From positions 124,001 through 188,000 of the forward strand of contig NZ_JAASQS010000004.1 of assembly GCF_011762045.1 (NCBI RefSeq): DNA of 64,000 bases, in the 5' to 3' direction. The notes below the pieces were generated by a model. It saw only the letters and a list, made by a program, of their open reading frames with translations. It was not told the origin of the DNA and ran no database searches. The DNA is from Rhizomicrobium electricum (lineage in GTDB: Bacteria > Pseudomonadota > Alphaproteobacteria > Micropepsales > Micropepsaceae). The translations under genes and the position numbers were made by a program. Positions 50,082 to 58,290 of this stretch are shown here, piece by piece (positions within the stretch are counted from its first letter, which is position 1; each line of letters begins with the position of its first letter).

Positions 50082-51681
50082 CACCGCCCGTCTCAAACTG
50101 CCGCACCTCGTCTCGTTGCAGGAGCTCAACGCCGTCACCTGGAACGAGGCGCTGGAACAGATCGATGCGCTGGTCGATCTCCATCTCCTCGGCCAGTTCG
50201 TCAACACCCCGCCCGCCTCGCCGCAGGACGGCGACGCCTATCTGATCGGCGGTGCGCCCACCGGCGCCTGGAGCGGCTACGCCTACAAGATCGCGTCCTG
50301 CCGCGACGGCGCTTGGCGGTTCTATCAACCGTTCAACGGTCTCAGTGCGTTCGTCGCCGGTACGGTGATCGTCTATGTCAACGGCGTGTGGCAGCCGGTC
50401 GGCTCGACCGATTTCGCCACCCGCTCTGGCAGCGAGACCCTGACCGGCAAGACGCTTTCGAACGCGGCGCTGTCGGGAACGACCGGTTTTCCCGGCGGCA
50501 GTGCCATCAGTGCGTCGGGATGGATCGGCGTCGGCAAGGCGCCGGTCCACACGCTGGATGTCGTTCGCACGGATGTCACCTCGAACGCGTTCGTGCAGGC
50601 CGGGGCGTCGGTCGTCTACACCGCAACGCCCGGCGGGCTGACCGGGACGAACTTCGTGATCGCCGGCTACTATGCGGCGACCCTGAACGGGCCAGTCACC
50701 AGCGGCTCGACCTATCTGCGCGGTTTGCAGGGGAGCGCAACGCTGAATGCTACCGCGATGGGCGCTCTGATCGAGACGCTTGGGCTTACGTTTGCGATCT
50801 ACAATTATCAGCCCGCCGGAAGCTCGGTCGTCAACGTCTGTGGCACCGATGTCTGGTACAATCATCGCGGTGGCGGATCGCTGACCAATCTGTTCGGTTT
50901 TCGCTGGATCGGCGCGCTCAGCGGCGGCACCGGCACCATCGCCAACAGCTACGGCCTCTATCTCGACACCTCGGCGCTCGATAGCTGTATCGCCAGCAAT
51001 TATGGCGTCTATCAGGCCGGCGGCAATGCCCGGAACTACTTTGCCGGCCGTGTCGGCCTCGGTACCTCGAGTCCGCTCGCCGGTTGCGCGCTCGATGCGG
51101 CGGGACACGTCTTTCCCCATGCCGCCAACAGCTACAATCTCGGCTCGTCATCCTATTACTGGGCGAACGGCTACATCCAGAACGCCTGGACAGTGGTCTC
51201 CGACGAGACCCTGAAGGACGACATCGCCGGGCTCACCGAAGCCGAAATGGCGGTGGCCAAACGGATCGCGTCGCTGATCGCGACCTACAAGATGAAAACG
51301 GCGGTGGCCGAAAAAGGCCCGCTGGCGCGCAAGCATTGCGGCTGGATCGCGCAACGGATCGAAGAGGTGTTCGCCGATCACGGGCTCGATCCTTTCGCTT
51401 ACGGCTGCGTCGGCTTCGATCCGGCGACCAAGACCGTGACGCGGGTGCGCTCCGTCACGCGTCCGAAAATGGACGGACCGGATGCGGTGATCGATGCCGA
51501 CGGTACTCCGGTGATGGAGACGGTCGACGAAGCGTACGACGAAGAGGTGCCCGATTGCGACGAAAGCGGCGCGCAACGCACGATCCACAATCTGCGCCTC
51601 GAGGAAGTGACGGCCTTCGCCTTGGCCGGTCTTGCCGCGCGTGTTGCCGCGTTGGAAGCGGAGCGTGGCGATGACGACTGA
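50071..51681 (+). CDS. DUF2793 tail fibre with S74 chaperone domain
   Basis: The 536-residue protein starts with DUF2793 (LKLPHLVSLQELNAVTWNEA, then TPPASPQDGDAYLIGGAPTG). A repetitive beta-rich Gly/Ser middle follows (about 120-360). The C-terminal intramolecular chaperone of the peptidase S74 type starts at SDETLKDDI, with Ser377 as the self-cleavage residue, and ends in a coiled coil. This is the structure of a receptor-binding fibre. Classical RcGTA has a DUF2793 fibre beyond g15, sometimes at another locus. Confidence 0.9.
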   Translation: MSDDTARLKLPHLVSLQELNAVTWNEALEQIDALVDLHLLGQFVNTPPASPQDGDAYLIGGAPTGAWSGYAYKIASCRDGAWRFYQPFNGLSAFVAGTVIVYVNGVWQPVGSTDFATRSGSETLTGKTLSNAALSGTTGFPGGSAISASGWIGVGKAPVHTLDVVRTDVTSNAFVQAGASVVYTATPGGLTGTNFVIAGYYAATLNGPVTSGSTYLRGLQGSATLNATAMGALIETLGLTFAIYNYQPAGSSVVNVCGTDVWYNHRGGGSLTNLFGFRWIGALSGGTGTIANSYGLYLDTSALDSCIASNYGVYQAGGNARNYFAGRVGLGTSSPLAGCALDAAGHVFPHAANSYNLGSSSYYWANGYIQNAWTVVSDETLKDDIAGLTEAEMAVAKRIASLIATYKMKTAVAEKGPLARKHCGWIAQRIEEVFADHGLDPFAYGCVGFDPATKTVTRVRSVTRPKMDGPDAVIDADGTPVMETVDEAYDEEVPDCDESGAQRTIHNLRLEEVTAFALAGLAARVAALEAERGDDD

Positions 51682-52078
51682 CGCAAGCTGGCGCTGGCCG
51701 CACGTTGCGCCCGATACCATTGCGTGCCGGTGTTGCGGCGAGACGTTCGTCGATCCGGTGGCGCTCGATGCGCTCGAACGTCTGGCGCAATCGCTCGGTG
51801 AAAATTTGGTCGTCACCTCCGGCCATCGCTGCGCGCTGCATAACGCCCGCGTCGGCGGCGCGCCGTTGTCGCGGCACAAGCGGCTCGCGTTCGACATCGC
51901 GCTCGCCGGTCACTGCAACGCCGAGCTCGTCGCGGCGGCACGTGCGGCCGGGTTCACCGGGTTCGGGTTCGGCCAAACCTTCCTGCATCTCGATACGCGG
52001 GCGCGTCCCGCCCGCTGGTTCTACGGACAAAGGAGCATTGAGCAATGGACATCGGTTCTCTGTTGGATTCCGGCCTGA
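51671..52078 (+). CDS. Peptidase M15-type endolysin
   Basis: The 135-residue protein has VVTSGHRCALHNARVGG, then SRHKRLAFDIAL and FGQTFLHLDTR. Zinc ligands are likely His69, Asp75 and His106, as in the M15 L-alanyl-D-glutamate/D-Ala-D-Ala peptidases of phages. Three N-terminal cysteines (CRCCGE) could bind metal. It overlaps the fibre gene by 11 bases and the holin-like gene by 34 bases, suggesting a lysis module at the end of the cluster. Confidence 0.85.
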   Translation: MTTDASWRWPHVAPDTIACRCCGETFVDPVALDALERLAQSLGENLVVTSGHRCALHNARVGGAPLSRHKRLAFDIALAGHCNAELVAAARAAGFTGFGFGQTFLHLDTRARPARWFYGQRSIEQWTSVLCWIPA

Positions 52079-52503
52079 CCGGCGGCCTGTTCGGTCTTCT
52101 CGGCAATCTCGCCGGCAAAGTGATCGGCATTTTCGAAACCCGCGAAGCCTTCGCGCAGAAAAAGGAAGAGTGGGGCCACGAAGAACGCCTGCTCGACATG
52201 CAGGTGAAGGCCAAGGCGGCCGAGACCGAGCAGGAGCTGGCCGTCACCGCCGCGTCGGGCTCGTGGACCGGGCTCGGCGAAAGCCTGAAGGCGGAAACCG
52301 CGATCGGCTCCACCTATCCGTGGGTGAATGCGGTGCGGGCGCTGGTGCGTCCGGCGCTGACGCTCGGCCTCGGCGGCTTTCTCTGTGCCGCGTTCTTCGC
52401 CACCGGCGGCGAGACGCGCGCCGGAATTTCGGATTCGCTCGTTTTCGCCGCCGTCACCGCGGTGGTGTGGTGGTTCGGCGATCGCGCACCGAAGAAGAAA
52501 TGA
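52045..52503 (+). CDS. Holin-like membrane protein
   Basis: The 152-residue protein has a glycine-rich start (LLDSGLTGGLFGLLGNLAGK), a long charged helix, and two transmembrane segments at about 95-120 and 128-145 (VRPALTLGLGGFLCAAFF and SLVFAAVTAVVWWFG). It belongs to a group of phage-associated proteins with no firm function, frequently beside endolysins. A holin role is inferred from position and topology. A perfect terminator follows. Confidence 0.7.
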   Translation: MDIGSLLDSGLTGGLFGLLGNLAGKVIGIFETREAFAQKKEEWGHEERLLDMQVKAKAAETEQELAVTAASGSWTGLGESLKAETAIGSTYPWVNAVRALVRPALTLGLGGFLCAAFFATGGETRAGISDSLVFAAVTAVVWWFGDRAPKKK

Positions 52504-52510
52504 GCAACGA

Positions 52511-52540
52511 AAAAGCCCGCGAGTCGCCTCGCGGGCTTTT
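52511..52540 (+). terminator. Terminator of the GTA-like cluster
   Basis: AAAAGCCCGCGAG (52511-52523) pairs with CTCGCGGGCTTTT (52528-52540), a 13-base stem with a four-base loop and T-run. It is symmetrical and may also serve the convergent gene at 52559. Confidence 0.9.
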
Positions 52541-52558
52541 GCCTTCAGGCCGGTACGG

Positions 52559-53143
52559 TCAGGGCCGGATGACGCCGATGAATTCGCCGGTATACGGATT
52601 GAGTTCGACCATAATCGGACGGCCCCAGCGGTCGAAGGTGCGGACCACGAAATGGCCGCGGAACCAGTAGGGATCGCCGTCGAAGCGATTGAAGCTGTGC
52701 TGGCGCAATACGAAGAACAGCCGGTCGCGCGGAACGAAACCGCCGCGGAAATTGGGCCGCCAATAGCGGTCGTGATCGCGATGCCAGCCGCCGCGATTGT
52801 CCTGCCAATGCCAGTCGGTGGCATTGTTGTTCCAGCCGGGACCGCCCTTGAACGCCGGGCCGGATTTTGGCGCAGGCCCGCCCATCATCGGACCGGGTTT
52901 GGGTCCGGGTCCCATCGAACCGGGATGCATGGTGCCGGGGCCGCCCATCTGATTGCGGTCGCCCATCTTGTTGGGACCGCCCATTTTTCCGGGGCCGTTC
53001 ATCTGGTCGTGGCCGCCTTGCGGTCCGTTGTTCTGGCAATGCTGTTGGCCCGGCGGGCAGTTCTGCCCGTGCGGGGGTTCGGCAGACGCACTCGCAAACG
53101 CCAGCGCCGCCGCGCCGGCCAGAAGCATCAGTGTCGATTTCAT
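52559..53143 (-). CDS. Secreted PepSY-like protein with Met/Gly/Pro repeats
   Basis: The 194-residue protein has a signal peptide (KSTLMLLAGAAALAFASASA), then about 85 residues of low complexity rich in Gly, Pro, Met and Asn (MNGPGKMGGPNKMGDRNQMG). The C-terminal 90 residues (WHWQDNRGGWHRDHDRYW onward) end ELNPYTGEFIGVIRP and resemble a PepSY-like beta-alpha unit. The Met-rich part could bind copper, but this is a guess. It is paralogous to the next gene. Confidence 0.75.
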   Translation of the reverse strand: MKSTLMLLAGAAALAFASASAEPPHGQNCPPGQQHCQNNGPQGGHDQMNGPGKMGGPNKMGDRNQMGGPGTMHPGSMGPGPKPGPMMGGPAPKSGPAFKGGPGWNNNATDWHWQDNRGGWHRDHDRYWRPNFRGGFVPRDRLFFVLRQHSFNRFDGDPYWFRGHFVVRTFDRWGRPIMVELNPYTGEFIGVIRP

Positions 53144-53235
53144 TGGATGAATCCCCAAAAGAATCCGCTCGTTGCATTGTCTACCATCGGTAGCGCAGGC
53201 CGGGTCTGAAACATTGTATTGATCTGTATCAAAGC

Positions 53236-53269
53236 CGAAGGCCCGTGGTGGGACTTCCACGGGCCTTCG
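53236..53269. terminator. Hairpin terminator between the two PepSY-like genes
   Basis: CGAAGGCCCGTGG (53236-53248) pairs perfectly with CCACGGGCCTTCG (53257-53269). On the minus strand it follows the 53337-53750 gene and is followed by a weak U-tract. Confidence 0.65.
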
Positions 53270-53336
53270 CTTGATCGCCGTACAAACCTGCAGGGAGGGG
53301 CGGACTGCGGCCCGCACGGCTCAAGAGGTCAAATCA

Positions 53337-53750
53337 TCAGAAGCGGATCACGCCGATGAACCGGCCGGTATAGGGATTCACTTCGACGATCACCGGCCGG
53401 CCGAAGCGGTCGTAGCTGCGGATCACATAGCGGCCCTGGTACCAGTACGGCGCGCCATCCCAGCGATTGTAGTGATTGCGGCGCAGTTCGAAATAAACCC
53501 GGTCCGCGCCGACATAACGGCCGTAACCATGGCGCCAATAGCGGTCGCGATCGTTGTGCCAGCCGCCGCGGTCGTCGCGCCAATGCCAGCCGGGGCGTCC
53601 GCGCCAGGCATCATTATAACCGTCGCGGTCGTGGCGTTCGGCCCAGCTATGGTCGGGGCGGCCGTCGCGGTCGCGGTCATAGGCAACGGCACCGGTGGTG
53701 GCCAGAATGGCAGCGGCAGCGGCCGTCAAAAGAAATTTGCTGATCTTCAT
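53337..53750 (-). CDS. Secreted PepSY-like protein
   Basis: The 137-residue protein has a signal peptide (KISKFLLTAAAAAILATTGA) and an Asp/Arg/Trp-rich body. Its last 80 residues align with the paralogue at 52559: both share GGWH-x-D-x-DRYWR, DRxxFxLR, PYW, DRxGRP and NPYTGxFIGVIR. It is separated from the paralogue by a hairpin terminator, so each is likely expressed independently. Confidence 0.75.
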   Translation of the reverse strand: MKISKFLLTAAAAAILATTGAVAYDRDRDGRPDHSWAERHDRDGYNDAWRGRPGWHWRDDRGGWHNDRDRYWRHGYGRYVGADRVYFELRRNHYNRWDGAPYWYQGRYVIRSYDRFGRPVIVEVNPYTGRFIGVIRF

Positions 53751-53905
53751 CGTCGTCTCCCTATTGGGCCATTCGGCCCCCGAAATAGCGTCGGCGAAAG
53801 TTCTTGCGCCGATTTGATGAAAGGCAGACTAGAATGGTCTGGCTGAACGGGCCGTGGATGGGACGTTCATGGGGGGTTCATGTCTTCGGGGCTATAGAAA
53901 GAAAC

Positions 53906-54676
53906 ATGCGCGCGCGGTGGCTCATTTCCCTGTTGATGTTCGCGCTCGCGTTTCCGGGCCTGGCACAGGACCGGCGCGGCGGGTCGCTCGATCGTGTTCT
54001 GCCGCATGTACGCCAATCGGTTCCCGGCACGTTCTATGATGCGGAAGGCCCGTTTTTCGGGCCCGACGGCCAAGCCAGCTATCGTCTCAAATGGATGACC
54101 CCGGACGGCCGCATCATCTGGTTCAGCGTCGATGCGCAGAACGGGCGCGTTCTCGGTGGTGTGCCGCCGGGTTCCTCCCGCGGACGCTCCCGCGATGACG
54201 GTGACCGCGGCAGCGGCTGGGGCGGCACCCCGCGCAACAACTGGCAGGATAATGACCGCGGCGGCTGGGGTGATCGCGACGGCTCGAGCGGTTGGGGCGA
54301 TCGCGACAACCAGGGCGGTTGGGGCAATCGCAGCGGCGGGCGCTCGGGCTGGGGTGATCGCGGCAATCAAGGCGGTGATGGCGACCGGGGCGGCCGCTGG
54401 GGAGGTCGCGGCGGCAGCCAAGGCGGCTGGGGCGACCGTGACAACCAAGGTGGTGGCTGGGGAGATCGCGGCGGCAAAGGCGGTCAAGGCGGCTGGGGCG
54501 ACCGTGGTGGCAACCAAGGCGACCGGGGCGGCAACCAAGGCGGGCGTGGCGGCAATTGGGGTGACCGCGGCGGCAACCAAGGCAAACACGACAACTCAGG
54601 CGGTTGGGGCGGTCGCGGCGGCGGCGGACGTGGTAATGATGATCGCGGCGGCGGACATCGCCGTCCTGGTGGATGA
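53906..54676 (+). CDS. Secreted PepSY-like protein with Gly/Trp/Asp repeats
   Basis: The 256-residue protein has a signal peptide (RARWLISLLMFALAFPGLA) and a short PepSY-like unit (SYRLKWMTPDGRIIWFSVDA, then NGRVLGG). The remaining 165 residues are built from many short units of GGWGDRGGNQ type. The codons in the repeat vary little, consistent with recent expansion. The stop is three bases before the start of the response regulator, so it heads a PepSY-sensor type operon. Periplasmic PepSY-like proteins often accompany two-component systems. Confidence 0.8.
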   Translation: MRARWLISLLMFALAFPGLAQDRRGGSLDRVLPHVRQSVPGTFYDAEGPFFGPDGQASYRLKWMTPDGRIIWFSVDAQNGRVLGGVPPGSSRGRSRDDGDRGSGWGGTPRNNWQDNDRGGWGDRDGSSGWGDRDNQGGWGNRSGGRSGWGDRGNQGGDGDRGGRWGGRGGSQGGWGDRDNQGGGWGDRGGKGGQGGWGDRGGNQGDRGGNQGGRGGNWGDRGGNQGKHDNSGGWGGRGGGGRGNDDRGGGHRRPGG

Positions 54677-54679
54677 GTC

Positions 54680-55357
54680 ATGCGAATTTTGCTTGTTGAA
54701 GACGATGCCGATCTGCAGCGCCTGTTGAAGAAGGCGCTGACCGATGCGGGGTATGTGGTGGATCAGGCGCTCGATGGCGAGGAAGGCCATTTTCTCGGCG
54801 ATACCGAGCCCTATGACGCGGTGATCCTCGATCTCGGCCTGCCCAAGATGGATGGCGTCACGGTGCTGCAGAAGTGGCGCAAATCGGGGCGGACCATGCC
54901 GGTTCTGATCCTGACCGCGCGCGACCGCTGGAGCGACAAGGTGGCGGGTTTCGATGCCGGTGCCGACGATTATCTCGCCAAGCCGTTCTATACCGAGGAG
55001 TTGCTGGCGCGGGTGCGGGCACTGCTGAGGCGCGCCGCGGGAATCGCGACGTCCGAAATCGAGATCGGGCCGCTCACCATCGACACGCGCTCGAGCCGAG
55101 TCACGCTCGACGGCAATCCGGTCAAGCTGACGAGCCTCGAATACCGTCTCTTGTCCTACCTCGCCCATCACAAGGGCAAGGTGGTATCGCGCACCGAACT
55201 GGTCGAACATCTTTACGATCAGGATTTCGATCGCGACTCGAATACAATCGAAGTCTTCGTCGGCCGGCTCCGCAAGAAGCTCGAGGCCGATCTCATTCAG
55301 ACGGTACGCGGCCTTGGGTATTGCCTCGACGATCCGAACGCTCCTCGCAAAGATTAA
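54680..55357 (+). CDS. OmpR-family response regulator
   Basis: The 225-residue protein has a receiver domain with phosphoacceptor Asp51 (VILDLGLPKMDG) and Lys near 101 (YLAKPF). The winged-helix DNA-binding domain follows: LTSLEYRLLSYLAHHKGKVV and NTIEVFVGRLRKKLEADLIQ. The closest known relatives are PhoP/FeuP-like. It overlaps the kinase gene by 44 bases. Confidence 0.97.
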   Translation: MRILLVEDDADLQRLLKKALTDAGYVVDQALDGEEGHFLGDTEPYDAVILDLGLPKMDGVTVLQKWRKSGRTMPVLILTARDRWSDKVAGFDAGADDYLAKPFYTEELLARVRALLRRAAGIATSEIEIGPLTIDTRSSRVTLDGNPVKLTSLEYRLLSYLAHHKGKVVSRTELVEHLYDQDFDRDSNTIEVFVGRLRKKLEADLIQTVRGLGYCLDDPNAPRKD

Positions 55358-56729
55358 TCTCTCCCGGCGCGGGCCCCGTTCGCTGGCCGGCCGGCTGATC
55401 CTGGCGGCCGCCGTGTGGGCGGCGCTCGGGCTGGCGGCTGGCGGCTGGGTGCTGTCGGAGACGTTCGGCTTGGCGATGCGGGACAATTTCGACGCCACGC
55501 TGCAGACCGATCTCGACGGCCTGATCGCGGCGGCCGAGCCCGATGCCTACGGCTCCATCACCATGCGGGCGCAGTACCTCAATCGCCGCTTCGAGCGCGC
55601 CTATTCGGGACTGTACTGGCAGATCGAAACCGAAGGCTTGCCGGTGACGGTATCGCGGTCGATGTTCGACAACACCCTGCATCCGCAGGATCTCAAGCGG
55701 GGTCCGGGGGGATCGTGGGGCTACGCCGAGGGCCCGCTCGATCAGCAACTGCGCGTCCTCGTCAAGCATGCGAAATTTCCGGTGCGGGCGACCCGCAATC
55801 CGAATGACTTTCGCGCCTACACCTTCATGGTGGCGGGCGATACCGCCAGCGTCGATGCCGCGGTCAAGGAATTCAATTCGACCATCTTCTGGTCGTTCGC
55901 GGTCTTGTTCTTCGGCTTCGTCGCCGCCGTTTTCATCCAGGTACGGGTCGGCCTGCTGCCGCTGCGCCAAGTCCAGCAATCGCTGGCGCGCATCCGCGAC
56001 GGCTCCGCCCAGCGTCTGGAAGGACGCTTTCCGGCCGAGATCGCGCCGCTGGCGGCCGAACTCAACAGCCTGATCGAGCATTCTTCGGAAGTGGTGGGGC
56101 GGGCTCGCGCCCACGTTTCCAATCTCGCCCATTTCCTCAAGACGCCGCTGACCGTGCTCGCTGCCGAAGCCGAAGCTTCGCCGGGTCCGCTCGCCGATGC
56201 GGTGCAGAAGCAGGTCGGGGTGATGCGCCGGCAGGTCGATCATTATCTGACGCGGGCCCGCACCGCAGGCGCCCTCAACGTGCTCGGCAACCGCACGCCG
56301 GTCGCACCGGTGCTGGAGGATCTGGCCCGCGTGCTGCGCCGGATCCATGCCGAGCGCGGCATTGCCATCGCCGTCACCTGTCCCGACGAGATTTGCTTCC
56401 GGGGCGAGCGCCAGGATCTCGAAGAAATGGCCGGCAATCTGATGGACAATGCCTGCAAATGGGCGCGGTCGCGGATCACGGTCGCGGCGGTCCGCCTCGA
56501 GGGGCGCAGTTTCCGTCTGGTGGTGGAAGACGACGGGCCAGGTCTGGCTCCCGAAGACCTCGGCCGGGAGCTGAGCCGGGGCGAGCGGCTGGACGAATCC
56601 GTGCCGGGATCCGGGCTCGGCCTGTCGATTGTTCGGGATATCTCCAAGTTATACGGAGGGGGATTATCACTGGGGAAGGCTGAATTGGGCGGTCTTTCGG
56701 CTGCTCTGACGCTTCCGGCTTTGGCCTAA
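55314..56729 (+). CDS. Sensor histidine kinase
   Basis: The 471-residue protein has two membrane helices, at about 25-48 and 190-212, with a 140-residue periplasmic sensor between them (from ETFGLAMRDNFDATLQTDLD). HAMP and HisKA follow; the phosphoacceptor is His273 in NLAHFLKTPL. The ATPase domain has NLMDNACKWA, EDDGPGL and GSGLGLSIV. The TTG at 55314 overlaps the regulator gene; later starts are possible. It pairs with the response regulator just upstream. Confidence 0.93.
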   Translation: MGIASTIRTLLAKINLSRRGPRSLAGRLILAAAVWAALGLAAGGWVLSETFGLAMRDNFDATLQTDLDGLIAAAEPDAYGSITMRAQYLNRRFERAYSGLYWQIETEGLPVTVSRSMFDNTLHPQDLKRGPGGSWGYAEGPLDQQLRVLVKHAKFPVRATRNPNDFRAYTFMVAGDTASVDAAVKEFNSTIFWSFAVLFFGFVAAVFIQVRVGLLPLRQVQQSLARIRDGSAQRLEGRFPAEIAPLAAELNSLIEHSSEVVGRARAHVSNLAHFLKTPLTVLAAEAEASPGPLADAVQKQVGVMRRQVDHYLTRARTAGALNVLGNRTPVAPVLEDLARVLRRIHAERGIAIAVTCPDEICFRGERQDLEEMAGNLMDNACKWARSRITVAAVRLEGRSFRLVVEDDGPGLAPEDLGRELSRGERLDESVPGSGLGLSIVRDISKLYGGGLSLGKAELGGLSAALTLPALA

Positions 56730-56805
56730 TCCCGGCTATTCTGGTCGGAAATCGCCCATTAATACTAAGTCTGTAGGCTGACCGCCGGATACCCTTGGGT
56801 TCTGC

Positions 56806-58203
56806 ATGCTGTCGCCTGAGAAAATATCGCTGCTGCAGTCGTTCCTCGGCGCTTTGCCGAAGGACATTGCTGCGCGTCTGGCGACGGCCGTCGAACTTGA
56901 CCGGCTCGCCGACGGATCGTTGCTGCCGCATGATCTCATTCTCGAAGGCTTGCGTCCGATTCTGCGCAGCGATGATTCGCGCCGGCGCACGCCGACGCCG
57001 TTGCGTCTGTTTTGCATTCCGTTCGAGGACCTTCTGGTCAACACGCCGCGTCCGGAAAAACAGAAGGGCCGCATCTTGCGGGCGCATGTGGTGCCGGTCT
57101 GGCATTGGGTGAGCAACACCGTCGTTCCCGCCGAAGCCGCGAAATATGCCTCCGACATTCGCTCGTGCGCACTGACCGGGCGATACGGCAAGGCGCTGGA
57201 GCGGGCGGAGCGATTTTGGCCGATTGCCGGTGCCGCCATGGTTGCCGAGTTGGTCAAGAACCGCAAAGCCGCGGCGACCGCGCTGGGCGGAGACATGGTT
57301 GCCGCCGATGCCGTCGATATTGCGCAGGTGGTGCAATCCGGCAGTGCGATGATGTCGGTGCAGGCGCTGCTGCCCAAGCCGACGCCGGTCCTCACCGAGG
57401 AATTGCTCTGGGGTCTCAGGCGGATTTTCGACATCGTATCCGAGACCAACATCGATGCCGCGCCGTACGTCTCGGTGGTGGCGATGCGGCGGCTGGCCAA
57501 GCCGTGGGAGGCTTTGAAGCTGGCGCTTCTGGTGGCGCGTCAGACGCACGACGCCCTGATTTCCTCGACCGACATGGGACTGGCGGGGGACGTTCTGTTC
57601 TCCGACATGGAAGACGCGCGCACCGCGATCATGAACATCCGCCATCCGCATTTCGATCCCGATAGGCTGGTCGCCCATCTGGCCTCCTTCACCGAAATTT
57701 CGGCCGCCATCGTCAAGGAAGTGGAGATTCTGCGTACCAGCCGCTGGGGTCAGCGGCTGCTGAAGGATCGCGCGGCCGTCGGCGAGGTCATGGAGACCTT
57801 CATGGAAAAAGCGCCGAAGGAGATCGCCGGGGCGTTGCCGACGCACAAGGCCGGCTATTCCGGAGGGCCGCGCGTTCCCGATTTCAGCCGTCCCGTCGAT
57901 CCCGATCGCATCGACCGCGCTTTGCGCTACGCCAAGGTGATATCGCGGACCCGGCTTTTGGCGGGGCCCGGCTCGTTCGGCGCCAAGCATCAGGATGCGC
58001 TCGACGAGGCGTGCCTCTATGTTCGCAGCTACACCGAAGATCTTTTGAAGGAGTTGCGCACGGCGGAAGGGCCGCGGCGCGAAAACGTCGAACACCAGTT
58101 CCAGCTGGTACTCGAATTGACCCAGCTCCTGTTTGATGTGTCGGAAGCGGATTTCCTGCGCCGTCGCGGCAAGGCGGCGGGGGCGCAGTGTCTTGCGGCG
58201 TGA
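56806..58203 (+). CDS. Hypothetical cytoplasmic protein
   Basis: The 465-residue protein is predicted all-helical and has no signal or membrane segment. Distinctive stretches are LLQSFLGALPKDIAARLATA, FCIPFEDLLVNTPRPEKQKG and EELLWGLRRIFDIVSETNID. I do not recognise the family; similar lengthy helical proteins occur in alphaproteobacteria without known role. It follows the kinase gene by 76 bases. Confidence 0.8.
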   Translation: MLSPEKISLLQSFLGALPKDIAARLATAVELDRLADGSLLPHDLILEGLRPILRSDDSRRRTPTPLRLFCIPFEDLLVNTPRPEKQKGRILRAHVVPVWHWVSNTVVPAEAAKYASDIRSCALTGRYGKALERAERFWPIAGAAMVAELVKNRKAAATALGGDMVAADAVDIAQVVQSGSAMMSVQALLPKPTPVLTEELLWGLRRIFDIVSETNIDAAPYVSVVAMRRLAKPWEALKLALLVARQTHDALISSTDMGLAGDVLFSDMEDARTAIMNIRHPHFDPDRLVAHLASFTEISAAIVKEVEILRTSRWGQRLLKDRAAVGEVMETFMEKAPKEIAGALPTHKAGYSGGPRVPDFSRPVDPDRIDRALRYAKVISRTRLLAGPGSFGAKHQDALDEACLYVRSYTEDLLKELRTAEGPRRENVEHQFQLVLELTQLLFDVSEADFLRRRGKAAGAQCLAA

Positions 58204-58290
58204 TGGCCGCGGAATAATCCGAACGCCTCCGCGTGTGGCGCGATTGTCGCCATTCGCAACCGGGTCTAACACTGGCGCACGGAGATCGCC

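Noticed and set aside
34272-52503. Complete inducible prophage
   Set aside because: No integrase, repressor, replication gene or att repeats were seen on either side; gene order matches a GTA better.
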